Part shown: positions 19,340 through 28,382 of the stretch, piece by piece | Layout of the letters: every line of letters starts with the position of its first letter | Numbering within the stretch: position 1 is the first letter of the stretch | Position numbers and translations under genes: made by a program | Origin: Bremerella cremea | Lineage (GTDB): Bacteria > Planctomycetota > Planctomycetia > Pirellulales > Pirellulaceae | Reading direction: 5' to 3' | DNA: 64,000 nucleotides | NCBI RefSeq assembly: GCF_003335505.1 | Contig: NZ_QPEX01000010.1 | Coordinates: forward strand, 1,178,001-1,242,000 | Notes under the pieces: generated by a model | Database searches by the model: none | The model's input: only the letters and a program-made list of their open reading frames with translations | What the model was told of the DNA's origin: nothing

Positions 19340-20779
19340 ATGCAATTTGACGAATCCATTATTCGCAATGTCGTAGCCCAGGTGCTCGCCGAAGTCGGCA
19401 AGGCCCCTCCGGTAACTTCCGGTTTCAAAGGACGCTATGGCATCTTTGATTGTGCCGACGAAGCGGTTCGTGCCGCTCGTGAAGCATTCGAGAAACTCTC
19501 GGAACGCACCATCGAAGATCGCAAGCGAATCATCGATCACATCCGTCGTATCTCGATCGACCAAAAGGTCGAGCTAGGCACGATGGAAATGAACGAAACC
19601 AAGATCGGCAAACTCGCGCACAAGATCGAGAAGCTGGAACTGCTGGGTCGCAAGACACCTGGTGTCGAGTTTCTGCGAAGCGAAGTCTATAGCGGCGACC
19701 ATGGTCTGGCTGTGATCGAACATGCTCCGTTTGGCGTGATCGGCTGTATCACCCCGGTGACGCACTCGCTGCCGACAATCACCGGCAACGCCGTCAACAT
19801 GATCGCTGGCGGTAACACGCTGGTCGTCAATCCCCACCCTGGCGGCAAGAAAGTGGCCGCTGAAGGTGTTCGTCGCTTCAACAAAGCGATTTACGACGAC
19901 CTGGGCATCGACAACCTGATCTGTGTGATCGCCGAACCGACCCTCGAATCAGCCGACCTCATTTTCCATCACCGCGACGTGGCCATGATCTGCGTCACCG
20001 GTGGTCCGGCGGTTGCTCGGGCGGCCCTGAATAGTGGCAAGAAGGCAGTCGTCGCCGGTCCTGGTAACCCACCGGTAGTGGTTGACGAAACGGCCGACCT
20101 CGATCGGGCGGCTCGTAGCATCATTCAAGGTGGTGGCTACGATAACAACCTGCTGTGCATTGCCGAGAAAGAAGTGTTCGTCGTCAACTCGGTTTTTGAT
20201 GAACTGATGCGAGCGATGGAACGTGCCGGTGCCGTTCGCTTGAATTCCAGCGAAATCGATCGTCTGACTTCCGTCGCGATTACCGAAGTCGGCGAACCTG
20301 GCAAGACCAAGCAAGTCGCCGCTAAAGAGTTCATCGGCCAAGACGCCGCCGTCCTGGCTCGTGCCGCTGGCAAGAACATTTCGTCAGATGTCGAGTTGGT
20401 CTTCGGCGAAACGGACGAGCAAAACCCATTCGTCCCCGTCGAACAGATGATGCCCTTTATTCCCTTTGTTCGTTGCCACGATGTCGACGAAGCGATCCAG
20501 AAGGCGAAGTACTACGAACATGGCTTCCGCCACACGGCCATCATCCACAGCAACAACGTTCGCAACATGAGCAAGATGGGCCGTGTGATGGACACAACTT
20601 TGTTCGTTAAGAACGGACCAAGTCCTGCGGCCCTTGGTGTCGGAGGGGAAGGTTATATTTCGTTCTCCATCGCCACCCCCACCGGCGAAGGCGTCACCAC
20701 TCCGCTGACTTTCACGCGGGAACGACGCTGCTCGTTGATTGACGATTTGTGCATCCTGGGCCATCCGGCGAAAGGTTAG
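19340..20779 (+). CDS. CoA-acylating aldehyde dehydrogenase (PduP/EutE-like), BMC cargo
   Basis: 479 residues of the aldehyde dehydrogenase superfamily, CoA-dependent group. NAD-binding Rossmann segments are present ([24 protein letters not shown]), and the catalytic cysteine is Cys273 in [11 protein letters not shown]. The first 22 residues ([20 protein letters not shown]) form an amphipathic helix like the N-terminal encapsulation peptide of PduP, then a linker. It probably oxidises lactaldehyde to lactyl-CoA with NAD+ inside the compartment. Eight bases separate it from the next vertex-protein gene. Confidence 0.93.
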   Translation: MQFDESIIRNVVAQVLAEVGKAPPVTSGFKGRYGIFDCADEAVRAAREAFEKLSERTIEDRKRIIDHIRRISIDQKVELGTMEMNETKIGKLAHKIEKLELLGRKTPGVEFLRSEVYSGDHGLAVIEHAPFGVIGCITPVTHSLPTITGNAVNMIAGGNTLVVNPHPGGKKVAAEGVRRFNKAIYDDLGIDNLICVIAEPTLESADLIFHHRDVAMICVTGGPAVARAALNSGKKAVVAGPGNPPVVVDETADLDRAARSIIQGGGYDNNLLCIAEKEVFVVNSVFDELMRAMERAGAVRLNSSEIDRLTSVAITEVGEPGKTKQVAAKEFIGQDAAVLARAAGKNISSDVELVFGETDEQNPFVPVEQMMPFIPFVRCHDVDEAIQKAKYYEHGFRHTAIIHSNNVRNMSKMGRVMDTTLFVKNGPSPAALGVGGEGYISFSIATPTGEGVTTPLTFTRERRCSLIDDLCILGHPAKG

Positions 20780-20786
20780 ACCCTAG

Positions 20787-21047
20787 ATGAATACGGCACG
20801 CGTGGTCGGTACCGCCACCAGCACGGTCAGGCACGTCTCGATGCGAGGCTGGAAGCTGCTGGTGGTGCAACCGCTGCAGGTCGACGGCATTACGCCCGAT
20901 GGCTACCCACTGGTCGCGGTCGATGCCGTCAACGCAGGGCCAGGCGAGTTGGTAATGATCACCAGCGATGGCAAATCAACCTCCGAACTTTTGAACTACC
21001 CCCGTACACCGGTCCGCTGGACGGTAATCGGAATTATTGACGAATAA
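20787..21047 (+). CDS. BMC-P vertex protein (EutN/CcmL), second copy
   Basis: 86 residues, minimal EutN/CcmL domain: MNTARVVGTATSTVRHVSMRGWKLLVVQPLQ, VDAVNAGPGELVMITSDGKST, VIGIIDE. It lacks the long tail of the first copy. Pentameric vertex cap. The gene is packed between the dehydrogenase (7-base gap) and the next GTG start (3-base gap). Confidence 0.93.
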   Translation: MNTARVVGTATSTVRHVSMRGWKLLVVQPLQVDGITPDGYPLVAVDAVNAGPGELVMITSDGKSTSELLNYPRTPVRWTVIGIIDE

Positions 21048-21050
21048 AAC

Positions 21051-21716
21051 GTGCAGTCCCCATTCAATAGCCAAGAAATCGAACGCCTTGTCCGGCTAGT
21101 CGTCGAACGTCTAGTCCAGGAAGGGGCCAACGTTGGAAAAGCCACGGCGCAACCGGCTTTGCCGGCTGGCGAGTTGCGGCTCGATTCCAAGCTGATCACG
21201 ATTTCGTCGCTGAAAGGGAAACTGAACGAAGCAACCACAGTACTGTGCGTTCCGACCAAAGCGGTGGTTACGCCGGCGGTGAAAGACGAACTAAAAGATC
21301 GTGGTATCCGCTTGCGTCGTGCCGATCAGGCTGATTGCGGCTTCGAGGTACAAACCCCGGTTGTCGTCAACGCGGCGAAGCAAACGACTTCGCCAGCCTG
21401 GAACAACGGGGGACGAAGCGAAACGATTGGCAACCTGAAACTGGCCGTCCAGCGAGCAACCGCTTTAGCTGGCAGCGACAAGATGGTCGTGATCCTTTCG
21501 GAACAACCCGAAGTCATTGCCGTCGCGGCGAACCGCCAAAACGGTATCCGAGCTATGGTTGCCTGCGAGAGTCACGATTGGAAATCCGCTGCGGAAAGCC
21601 TCGGTGCGAACGTCATCGCTTGCCACCCAGGCCACTGGAACGACAACGTAGTTCCCCGCTTGCTGAACACCTTGTGGAACCTGCGTGGAACCGCCGCGCC
21701 CGATTGGTTGAAGTAA
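21051..21716 (+). CDS. BMC-associated protein with encapsulation-like helix and degenerate RpiB-like domain
   Basis: 221 residues from a GTG start 3 bases after the previous stop. Residues 5-24 (FNSQEIERLVRLVVERLVQE) are an amphipathic helix like the cargo peptides of the neighbours, followed by a flexible linker. The C-terminal part contains VIAVAANRQNGIRAMVAC and ESLGANVIACHPGHW, which resemble the AANK-GIRAA and NVL-LG segments of RpiB/LacAB sugar-phosphate isomerases. The RpiB catalytic CGTG segment appears to be replaced by LSEQPE. It therefore looks like a non-catalytic or repurposed RpiB-fold cargo protein (inference); function unknown. Confidence 0.8.
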   Translation: MQSPFNSQEIERLVRLVVERLVQEGANVGKATAQPALPAGELRLDSKLITISSLKGKLNEATTVLCVPTKAVVTPAVKDELKDRGIRLRRADQADCGFEVQTPVVVNAAKQTTSPAWNNGGRSETIGNLKLAVQRATALAGSDKMVVILSEQPEVIAVAANRQNGIRAMVACESHDWKSAAESLGANVIACHPGHWNDNVVPRLLNTLWNLRGTAAPDWLK

Positions 21717-21728
21717 ACGAGACACACT

Positions 21729-22025
21729 ATGCGTATCGCCAAAATCATCGGCAAAGTCACGCTCAGCCGCACGGTTACTGAATTCCAGGGTGCCGTACTG
21801 AAGCTGGCCGTACCCATGATGCTGAGCGATATCGAAAACGAAAATACTCCGCTGGACGACCTACTTGTCGTGTACGACGAACTGGGCGCTGGCAACGAGA
21901 ATTACATCGCCTTGAGCGAAGGGGGAGAAGCGGCCCAACCGTTCTACCCCGAAATGAAGCCGGTCGACGCTTACAACGCGGCCATTTTAGACACCGTGGA
22001 TATCCGTTACCGGCTAAACCAATAA
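21729..22025 (+). CDS. BMC-P vertex protein (EutN/CcmL), third copy
   Basis: 98 residues: MRIAKIIGKVTLSRTVTEFQGAVLKLAVPM, then LLVVYDELGAGNENYIALSEGGEAAQPFYPEMKPVDAYNAAILDTVDI. It is a EutN/CcmL domain more diverged than the other two. Three vertex paralogues suggest mixed or alternative vertices. It starts 12 bases after the RpiB-like gene. Confidence 0.92.
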   Translation: MRIAKIIGKVTLSRTVTEFQGAVLKLAVPMMLSDIENENTPLDDLLVVYDELGAGNENYIALSEGGEAAQPFYPEMKPVDAYNAAILDTVDIRYRLNQ

Positions 22026-22110
22026 GTTCCCTCCCTCTTCCCCAGAGAGAGGAAACTGAAATTTCAAATCACAATAACACGTTACCCTTGATTGCGAGCA
22101 ACGAATCGGC

Positions 22111-22983
22111 ATGACGAACGTTCACAAAATCAAACAAGATATGTGCGATATCGGCCGGCGAATTTATGCCAAGGGCTTCGCCGCCGCTAACGATGGCAAC
22201 ATCACCGTTCGCGTCAGCGAGAACGAAGTTCTTTGCACGCCGACGATGCACTGCAAAGGCTTCCTCAAGCCGGACGATATTTCCACAATCGATATGACCG
22301 GCAAGCAAATCGCGGGACGCAAGCCCCGTTCTAGCGAAGCTTTGCTGCACTTGGAAATTTACAAGCAGCGTGAAGACGTCAAGAGCGTCGTTCACTGCCA
22401 CCCGCCGCACGCCACCGCATTTGCGATCGCTCGCGAGCCGATCCCGCAATGTGTGCTCCCGGAAGTGGAAGTCTTCCTGGGCGACGTGCCAATTACCAAG
22501 TACGAAACCCCTGGCGGTCAGTCGTTCGCCGATACGATCATTCCGTTCGTCGATCGTACCAACCTAATTCTGCTGGCCAACCATGGTACGGTTAGCTACG
22601 GCGAAAACGTCGAGCGTGCCTACTGGTGGACCGAAATTCTGGATGCCTACTGTCGTATGCTGATCCTGGCTAAGCAGTTGGGTCACGTCGAATTCCTGAA
22701 CGAGAAGAAATCGCGTGAACTGCTCGACCTGAAGGACAAGTGGGGCTGGAGCGATCCACGCAACACCGAACAGTACAAAGATTGCGATATCTGTGCGAAC
22801 GATGTCTTCCGCGATAGCTGGCAAGATTCCAACGTGCAACGTCGTGCCTTTGGTGCCCCAGAACCAATGGGAGCCAAGGCCGCCGCGAAGCCCGCGGCAA
22901 CTAGCGGTGGTAGCTCAGACCAGGAAGCGCTGATCCAGATGATCACCCAGCGCGTGATGGCCGAACTGTCGAAGCACTCGTAA
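22111..22983 (+). CDS. Class II sugar-phosphate aldolase (AraD/FucA family), BMC cargo
   Basis: 290 residues. Residues 1-215 are an AraD/FucA-type aldolase: KGFAAANDGNITVRV, MTGKQIAGRKPRSSE, zinc ligands in VHCHPPHATAFA and NHGTVSYGE. It would cleave L-fuculose-1-P or L-rhamnulose-1-P to DHAP and L-lactaldehyde. A linker rich in Ala/Pro/Gly/Ser (about 248-268) leads to a C-terminal amphipathic helix (EALIQMITQRVMAELSKHS) that matches the pattern of the N-terminal helices of the other cargo, so it is probably an encapsulation peptide. Confidence 0.93.
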   Translation: MTNVHKIKQDMCDIGRRIYAKGFAAANDGNITVRVSENEVLCTPTMHCKGFLKPDDISTIDMTGKQIAGRKPRSSEALLHLEIYKQREDVKSVVHCHPPHATAFAIAREPIPQCVLPEVEVFLGDVPITKYETPGGQSFADTIIPFVDRTNLILLANHGTVSYGENVERAYWWTEILDAYCRMLILAKQLGHVEFLNEKKSRELLDLKDKWGWSDPRNTEQYKDCDICANDVFRDSWQDSNVQRRAFGAPEPMGAKAAAKPAATSGGSSDQEALIQMITQRVMAELSKHS

Positions 22984-23061
22984 CCTCCTGCCCTTTCGCT
23001 CCTCAATCCAGAGAGCGTTCCAGCTAACCCGACAAACATCCCATAGCTAGAGAAAAGACAG

Positions 23062-24003
23062 ATGAAAGTTAGCATCATTGGCGGCGGTGGCCTGGTCGGT
23101 TCGTGTGCGGCGTTCGCGTTGCAGTGCAGCGGCATCGTTCGTGAAATCGCCTTGCTCGACGTTAACGCCGACCTAGCTGGCGGCCAAGCACTCGACCTAT
23201 TGCATGGTGCCCCCAGTACGGCCGACCAAATCATTTCCAGCGGTAGCTACGAGCACATCCCCGACTCCGACATCATTTGCATCACCGCCGGCCTACGCCG
23301 TAAGCCCGACGAAAGCCGCTTGGACCTGATCAACCGCAACGTTGACCTGTTCCTCACCATTCTCGATTCAATCAAGAAGGTCGGTTACAAGAAGGACGCG
23401 ATTGTCTTTGTCGTCTCGAACCCGGTCGACATCCTCACGTACCTGGCCTCGACACGGCTCGACCTTCCCACCAACAAGGTGATTGGTCTGGGCACGCAGC
23501 TCGATACCATCCGTTTCCGGGCCTTGATCGCCCAGCACTGTCAGCTTCCACCAACTCAGGTCAAAGCTTTGATCCTCGGCGAACATGGCGATAGTATGGT
23601 GCCGATCTGGTCTTCCGCTTCGGTCAACGGGCTACCGCTTGAAAAGTTCCCCGGTTGGAATCCGAATGCCGCCAACGAACTGTTCACCCGCACCAAGGGC
23701 TCTGGCGCAGAAGTGATCAAGAAGAAAGGTGGCGCTGGTTTCGCCGTTGGTATCGCTATTCGCGATGTGATTGACGCGATTGCTTTAGACAGTCACCAGA
23801 TTCTGCCGATCTCCAGCATTCAAAACGGCTGCTATGATATCCGCGATGTGGCCCTCAGTGTGCCAACGGTTGTCGGCAAAAATGGTGTCGAAGCAACCTA
23901 TCAACTTGATCTATGGCCGAAAGAAATCCAGGCCCTGCGACGCAGCGGTGGCGTCCTTCGCGAGACACTAACCACGGTTCTCAACCGAGTTGGCCGCTCG
24001 TAG
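23062..24003 (+). CDS. Malate/lactate-type dehydrogenase of the BMC operon
   Basis: 313 residues, LDH/MDH superfamily: Rossmann start MKVSIIGGGGLVGSCAAFAL, ITAGLRRKPDESR (active-site loop), VVSNPVDILTYLAS, and the catalytic-His segment LGEHGDSMVPIWS. The residue that separates lactate (Gln) from malate (Arg) dehydrogenases appears to be Arg. No encapsulation helix is evident. In the operon it probably recycles NADH made by the aldehyde dehydrogenase; the true substrate is not decided by sequence. Last gene before a strong terminator. Confidence 0.88.
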   Translation: MKVSIIGGGGLVGSCAAFALQCSGIVREIALLDVNADLAGGQALDLLHGAPSTADQIISSGSYEHIPDSDIICITAGLRRKPDESRLDLINRNVDLFLTILDSIKKVGYKKDAIVFVVSNPVDILTYLASTRLDLPTNKVIGLGTQLDTIRFRALIAQHCQLPPTQVKALILGEHGDSMVPIWSSASVNGLPLEKFPGWNPNAANELFTRTKGSGAEVIKKKGGAGFAVGIAIRDVIDAIALDSHQILPISSIQNGCYDIRDVALSVPTVVGKNGVEATYQLDLWPKEIQALRRSGGVLRETLTTVLNRVGRS

Positions 24004-24028
24004 CTCGCTACTTGCAATCAAGAAACAG

Positions 24029-24070
24029 AAAACGGCGGATTACCTTTGATTGGCAATCCGCCGTTTTTTT
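24029..24070. terminator. Terminator of the BMC operon
   Basis: AACGGCGGATT (24031-24041) and AATCCGCCGTT (24055-24065), 11 perfect pairs, followed by seven T on the + strand. It can also end the convergent gene on the other strand because As precede it. Confidence 0.88.
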
Positions 24071-24085
24071 ATGTTCCACTGGTTG

Positions 24086-25543
24086 TTAGCCCGCTTTGAC
24101 CGAAGTCTTCTTCAGATAATTAGGGCCTCGCAGTAGGGCTTGGGCTAAGTCGTCTGGCTCGGTGTTGCTAGGCTCGCGTTGTTTCCAAGCCTGCAACACT
24201 TCTCGTGCCGCATCTTGTTCCTCTAACGCAACGAGCGTCGTGGCGTACCAACGCAGGCAAAGCGTTTCGCGCGAGCCCTGCTGATAAGCAGCTTCCAAGT
24301 AGGGTCGAGCGGAAGTCCAGTTCTGCTGAGCTGCCAGCGCCGCCCCACGAACCGCACTTCGCATGGCTTCCAACTTGGGATAATCGGCCGGAAGACGCTC
24401 TAGTTCGGCAATGGCCTCTTGACGTCGCCCATGCTTCACATACATTTCGATCACTTGACGACGCAACCGGACGGAATGAGGACAATCCTTTAACGCTTGC
24501 ACCAAAATTTCTTCTGCTTGTTCTTGCTTCCCACTGGCATGGGTCGTGATCGCCAGACAAGATGCCGCAATTTCGTCGATATCGTCAATGTGCCACGATT
24601 CGAGATTGATCTGACCGTATTTGTAGGCGGTCTCGAACGAACGACGCGCTAGTTCTAAGTGCCCCTTGGTCTGCAAATAGCCTCCTACGGCACAAAGCAG
24701 TTGGGCATCGAGCGGAAATATCTCTAACGCGGTCATGCAAGTTTGAATCTGCAGATCAAGCGAATCCGCCTGAGAATCGAGCGCCGTTAAAATGCCGTAG
24801 AACGCCTCGAGCATTTCTGCCGAACCATGCTCTGCCAAGCGACATGCTTGCTCGAAAAACATGAGTGCGTTTTGTTGATCGTTCAATGCTTGTACGGCAT
24901 CCGCCATGCAAATCATCAGACGGGCATTCGGACCGGTTTCTTTGATCTCTAATTCAACCAGCTTCGCGTCACGTTGGGCTCGCTGCTTTTTCCAATTCGT
25001 ATCGTTCTCGATAGCGTTTCGTTGAATCAGAAAAGGAACCGCTTCGATTCCCATGCCACATTCCGCCAGTGCTGGCACCAACGATTCGCGGACGCGACCT
25101 TCGTAGCGAATACCAGGATGATTCGGATGGAGACGGACTTGGCCAATCTGTTCGCTGCCGATCGTGCCGGGGGCTTGCGGAGCCCGCACCAGCAAGACGT
25201 AAGCGGTCATGATGTCGACTTGTGTATTCACAAACTCACGCAAGCGGGCGGCATCTTCTTCGCCGATCGTTTCCCCCACATCAAGCCACAAAATCCATTC
25301 GCCCGTCACATGGGCTAAGGCTGCATTGCGTGCTTCGCCGAAAGAATCTTGCCACTGGTGAGGCACAACGCTTACGGAGAACTCGTCGATAACCGACGCG
25401 ATCGCGGCAGGTTCTCCCAGGTTCAGCAGCACGATTTCATCAACAATCGGCTGAACGCTGGTAAGTGTTTCGCGAATCAGGTCCGTTTCCTCGTTGACGA
25501 CAAGGACGGCGGTCAGTTTGCGGTTCCGGGCTTCCTTGGTCAT
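24086..25543 (-). CDS. Family 2 glycosyltransferase with TPR repeats
   Basis: 485 residues from the chosen ATG. Residues 1-110 are a GT2 domain (RKLTAVLVVNEETDLIRETL, VDEIVLLNLGEPA, RNAALAHVTGEWILWLDVGE, the last being the position of the DXD/DADE metal motif). The rest is a series of tetratricopeptide-like helices (for example ALMFFEQACRLAEHG, AEEILVQALKDCPHSVRLRRQVIEMY). GAGG lies about 12 bases before the ATG at 25543; in-frame starts up to 25639 have no ribosome site. The acceptor is unknown; related proteins modify cell-surface glycans. Confidence 0.8.
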   Translation of the reverse strand: MTKEARNRKLTAVLVVNEETDLIRETLTSVQPIVDEIVLLNLGEPAAIASVIDEFSVSVVPHQWQDSFGEARNAALAHVTGEWILWLDVGETIGEEDAARLREFVNTQVDIMTAYVLLVRAPQAPGTIGSEQIGQVRLHPNHPGIRYEGRVRESLVPALAECGMGIEAVPFLIQRNAIENDTNWKKQRAQRDAKLVELEIKETGPNARLMICMADAVQALNDQQNALMFFEQACRLAEHGSAEMLEAFYGILTALDSQADSLDLQIQTCMTALEIFPLDAQLLCAVGGYLQTKGHLELARRSFETAYKYGQINLESWHIDDIDEIAASCLAITTHASGKQEQAEEILVQALKDCPHSVRLRRQVIEMYVKHGRRQEAIAELERLPADYPKLEAMRSAVRGAALAAQQNWTSARPYLEAAYQQGSRETLCLRWYATTLVALEEQDAAREVLQAWKQREPSNTEPDDLAQALLRGPNYLKKTSVKAG

Positions 25544-25831
25544 TGCAGACGAATACCTCAGGGACATAACAGTGGCGTAGATTTGGCGTGCATGATGGGG
25601 TTCTATAGGCTCGGTGGGGTAAACCAAGCCCATCATCAACGGCTCTCTATTTCATGCCGTCGCGAGAGTGTATCGATAGTAGCCAACTACGCAAAGACGA
25701 ATTTGTGCTAGCAGCGGATAGCCGTTGCTTTCAGCATGGCACGGACAAACTAGATACCAGCACGCACCAACCGCTATTTTTAAAGTAGAGGCACAACCAA
25801 CAAGGCGATGAAGTGGTTACTATTCGGCATC

Positions 25832-25868
25832 ACAAAAAACAGGGGCGAGTTATTAACTCGCCCCTGTT
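25832..25868 (-). terminator. Terminator of the argC-argJ operon
   Basis: AACAGGGGCGAGT (25838-25850), loop TATTA, and ACTCGCCCCTGTT (25856-25868): 13 perfect pairs. The A-run at 25834-25839 gives a U-run in minus-strand transcripts leaving argJ. The rest of the 25640-25957 gap shows no supported gene. Confidence 0.85.
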
Positions 25869-25957
25869 CAAAGTCATTTTACCCTACCATCAGCAAACGC
25901 CTGTCCGCTTCCTGTCATGCTCAGCATGATCTGCGGGAAGTAGTTTGCTTGAAGTGA

Positions 25958-27151
25958 TTACGTGCGGTATTCCGAGTTAAACCGGACGTATTCCACGGTT
26001 AAATCGCTCGACCAATAGCGGACCTTGGTGTCCCCTTCGGTGAACTTGAGGGTCACGTTGGTCTCGAAGTTATCTTTGATCGACTGGCTGACCGTCTTTT
26101 CGTCGAACTTGACCGGGGTACCTTCTCGGTACAGAAGATGCCCGTTGACAACAAGCTCCATTCCCATCGGATCGAACTTAACCCCTGAGTAACCAGCCGC
26201 CGAGACGATTCGTCCCCAATTGGGGTCGCCGCCGGTAATCGCCGTTTTGACCAGGGCACTATCGGCCACCGTTTTGGCGATTCGAAGAGCGTCGTCCCGG
26301 TTTTTGCAACCTTCGATGTTGATCTCAATCAGGTGCGTCGAGCCTTCCCCGTCTGCCGGAATTTGCTTGGCGAGATCTTCGCACAACTGATGCAGTTCGG
26401 CTCGGAATGTATCGAGCGATTCGCCGGCAAGTTCCCCCGTTTCGGCCTTACCGCTTGCCAACAGCAGCAAGGTGTCGTTCGTGCTGCGGTGGCCGTCCAC
26501 GGTGATACAGTTGAACGTGTCGTTAGTGACATCGGTCAACAGTTGTTTCGCCTGGGCTGGGCTTAGCTCGGCATCGGTTAGCACCACGGACAGCATCGTG
26601 GCCATGTTCGGGGCGATCATCCCCGCACCTTTGCACATGCCGACTAACTTGACCGGCTTGCCGTTGATCTCGCACTGGCGTGCCGCGACTTTTTTGCCTT
26701 TGTCGGTGGTCATGATTCCCCGAGCAGCGGCATCAAAGTGGCTTTCGTCTGTGCCAAGTCGCTGGAAGACTTCGTCCAGGCCGGTGCGAATTTTTTCCAT
26801 CGGCAGATGATGCCCGATGATACCGGTCGACATCGTCAAGACTTGATCGGCAGAGACGCCGACCTTGCCAGCGACGATTCCGGCTAACTCAGCGTTGTCC
26901 TTATCGCCTTGCTCGCCTGTGCAAGCGTTGGCATTGCCCGAGTTGGTGATGACGGCGCGGATCTTATCGGAAGGGGTGCGTGCCCGATCCCAAACCACCG
27001 GCGCGGCCACAACCAGGTTCGTCGTGTAGACGCCAGCGGCAACCGTATCCTCGTCGCAGACAATCAACGAGAGGTCTTCTTTGTTCGGGTTTCGCTTCAC
27101 ACCACAGTGAAAGCCACCCATTTGAAATCCAGCGGGAATTGACGAACTCAT
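25958..27151 (-). CDS. argJ: Bifunctional glutamate N-acetyltransferase / N-acetylglutamate synthase
   Basis: 397 residues. It transfers acetyl from N-acetylornithine to glutamate in arginine synthesis. Family segments: ITNSGNANACTGEQGDKDN, GVIGHHLP-like STGIIGHHLPMEKI, MCKGAGMIAPNMATML, and the autocleavage region GIMTTDKGKK, whose Thr becomes the N-terminal nucleophile of the beta chain. The C-terminus contains GGDPNWGRIVSAAGYSG. It follows argC by 25 bases. Confidence 0.95.
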   Translation of the reverse strand: MSSSIPAGFQMGGFHCGVKRNPNKEDLSLIVCDEDTVAAGVYTTNLVVAAPVVWDRARTPSDKIRAVITNSGNANACTGEQGDKDNAELAGIVAGKVGVSADQVLTMSTGIIGHHLPMEKIRTGLDEVFQRLGTDESHFDAAARGIMTTDKGKKVAARQCEINGKPVKLVGMCKGAGMIAPNMATMLSVVLTDAELSPAQAKQLLTDVTNDTFNCITVDGHRSTNDTLLLLASGKAETGELAGESLDTFRAELHQLCEDLAKQIPADGEGSTHLIEINIEGCKNRDDALRIAKTVADSALVKTAITGGDPNWGRIVSAAGYSGVKFDPMGMELVVNGHLLYREGTPVKFDEKTVSQSIKDNFETNVTLKFTEGDTKVRYWSSDLTVEYVRFNSEYRT

Positions 27152-27176
27152 CCTCTATTCTTCCTTCATCTTCCGA

Positions 27177-28190
27177 TCAAAGCAAAGCAGTCGTTTCAGC
27201 GAACCCGTACATCAAATTGAAGTTCTGAACCGCTGCGCCTGAGGCACCTTTAATGAGATTATCGATACACGAAATAGTAACGACTCGGTCTTTCACACGG
27301 CGGACCGTGATGTCGCAGAAGTTAGTACCGGCAACATGCTTGGTCGCAGGCAAATCACTACGAACGCGAACAAACGGTTCATTTTGATAAGTCTCTTCCA
27401 GCAGGGCGAGCAGTTCCTTTTCCGACACATCCTTCTCAGGCAGCGCGTAACAAGTACATAAAATCCCGCGATCCATCGGCACCAAATGCGGGGTGAAGAT
27501 CACCGTGGCGTCTTTGCCAGAGTAGACGGTCAAATTCTGTTCGATCTCTGGCATGTGCCGATGGGTGCCCACGCCGTATGCCGCAAAGCTTTCGTTGCAT
27601 TCCGGATACAACGTTCCCAGCTTTGGGGTCCGTCCTGCTCCGCTGACACCACTCTTGCAGTCCGCGATAATGCCGTCAGGACGGATCAAACCGTTCTTCA
27701 GCAGTGGTGCTAACGCCAGGGAAACACCGGTCGGATAGCAGCCTGGGTTGGCCACCAATTGCGCCTCGGCGATTCCTTCTCGAAACAGTTCCGGTAGGCC
27801 GTAAACGGTGGTCTTCATCCGTTCCGCATCGGGATGTTCGGCACCGTACCACTGGCTGTAGACGGCGGGGTCGTTCAGGCGGTAGTCGGCACTCAAATCG
27901 ACAACCTTCATGCCGGCATCCAAAAGCTCGGGGATGACCGAAGCCGAAGCGGCATGAGGCAAGCAGCCGAACACACAATCGCAACGTTGGGCCAATTCAG
28001 CTGTGCCCCAATTTTCGAGGTGCAAATCAAGCACCTTGTGAAACTGCGGATGGATCGAACTTAGGTGCGGACGATCTTCGCTCCGGGTCGTAAGTGCCGT
28101 AACTTCGACTTCCGGATGGCGAACCAAGATTTTTAGCAGTTCGAGCGCGGTGTAACCCGTCGCTCCCATAATTCCGACACGTACCGTCAT
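27177..28190 (-). CDS. argC: N-acetyl-gamma-glutamyl-phosphate reductase
   Basis: 337 residues, NADPH-dependent reductase of arginine synthesis. N-terminal Rossmann motif [18 protein letters not shown]; catalytic Cys in [24 protein letters not shown] and [11 protein letters not shown] are family segments. The only other arg gene in the window is argJ, directly downstream. The standard 5' end is supported by the immediate conserved start [13 protein letters not shown]. Confidence 0.95.
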   Translation of the reverse strand: MTVRVGIMGATGYTALELLKILVRHPEVEVTALTTRSEDRPHLSSIHPQFHKVLDLHLENWGTAELAQRCDCVFGCLPHAASASVIPELLDAGMKVVDLSADYRLNDPAVYSQWYGAEHPDAERMKTTVYGLPELFREGIAEAQLVANPGCYPTGVSLALAPLLKNGLIRPDGIIADCKSGVSGAGRTPKLGTLYPECNESFAAYGVGTHRHMPEIEQNLTVYSGKDATVIFTPHLVPMDRGILCTCYALPEKDVSEKELLALLEETYQNEPFVRVRSDLPATKHVAGTNFCDITVRRVKDRVVTISCIDNLIKGASGAAVQNFNLMYGFAETTALL

Positions 28191-28342
28191 GCCTAGCTAA
28201 CCTAATTATTGTCGCCCACGTATTGCGTACCGACTGCTTAGTATAAGGGACCACGCGTCGGCGACCATAGGTAGGGAACGCGGACACGCTGATGCAAGCA
28301 GGTATCGATACGAATCGAAAGCGATTTGGACGCAAGAAGTAG

Positions 28343-28368
28343 GGTGTCTACCTTGACTGGTAGGCACC
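28343..28368 (-). terminator. Hairpin after the NUDIX gene
   Basis: GGTGTCTACC (28343-28352) pairs with GGTAGGCACC (28359-28368), 10 pairs including one G-U, loop TTGACT. It lies 14 bases past the NUDIX stop in minus orientation; the following bases are only weakly U-rich. Confidence 0.5.
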
Positions 28369-28382
28369 AACACCCAGGGCGG

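Noticed and set aside
15207..24003. Horizontal-transfer island carrying the BMC operon
   Set aside because: No integrase, tRNA insertion site, flanking repeat or obvious composition shift is visible at either border.
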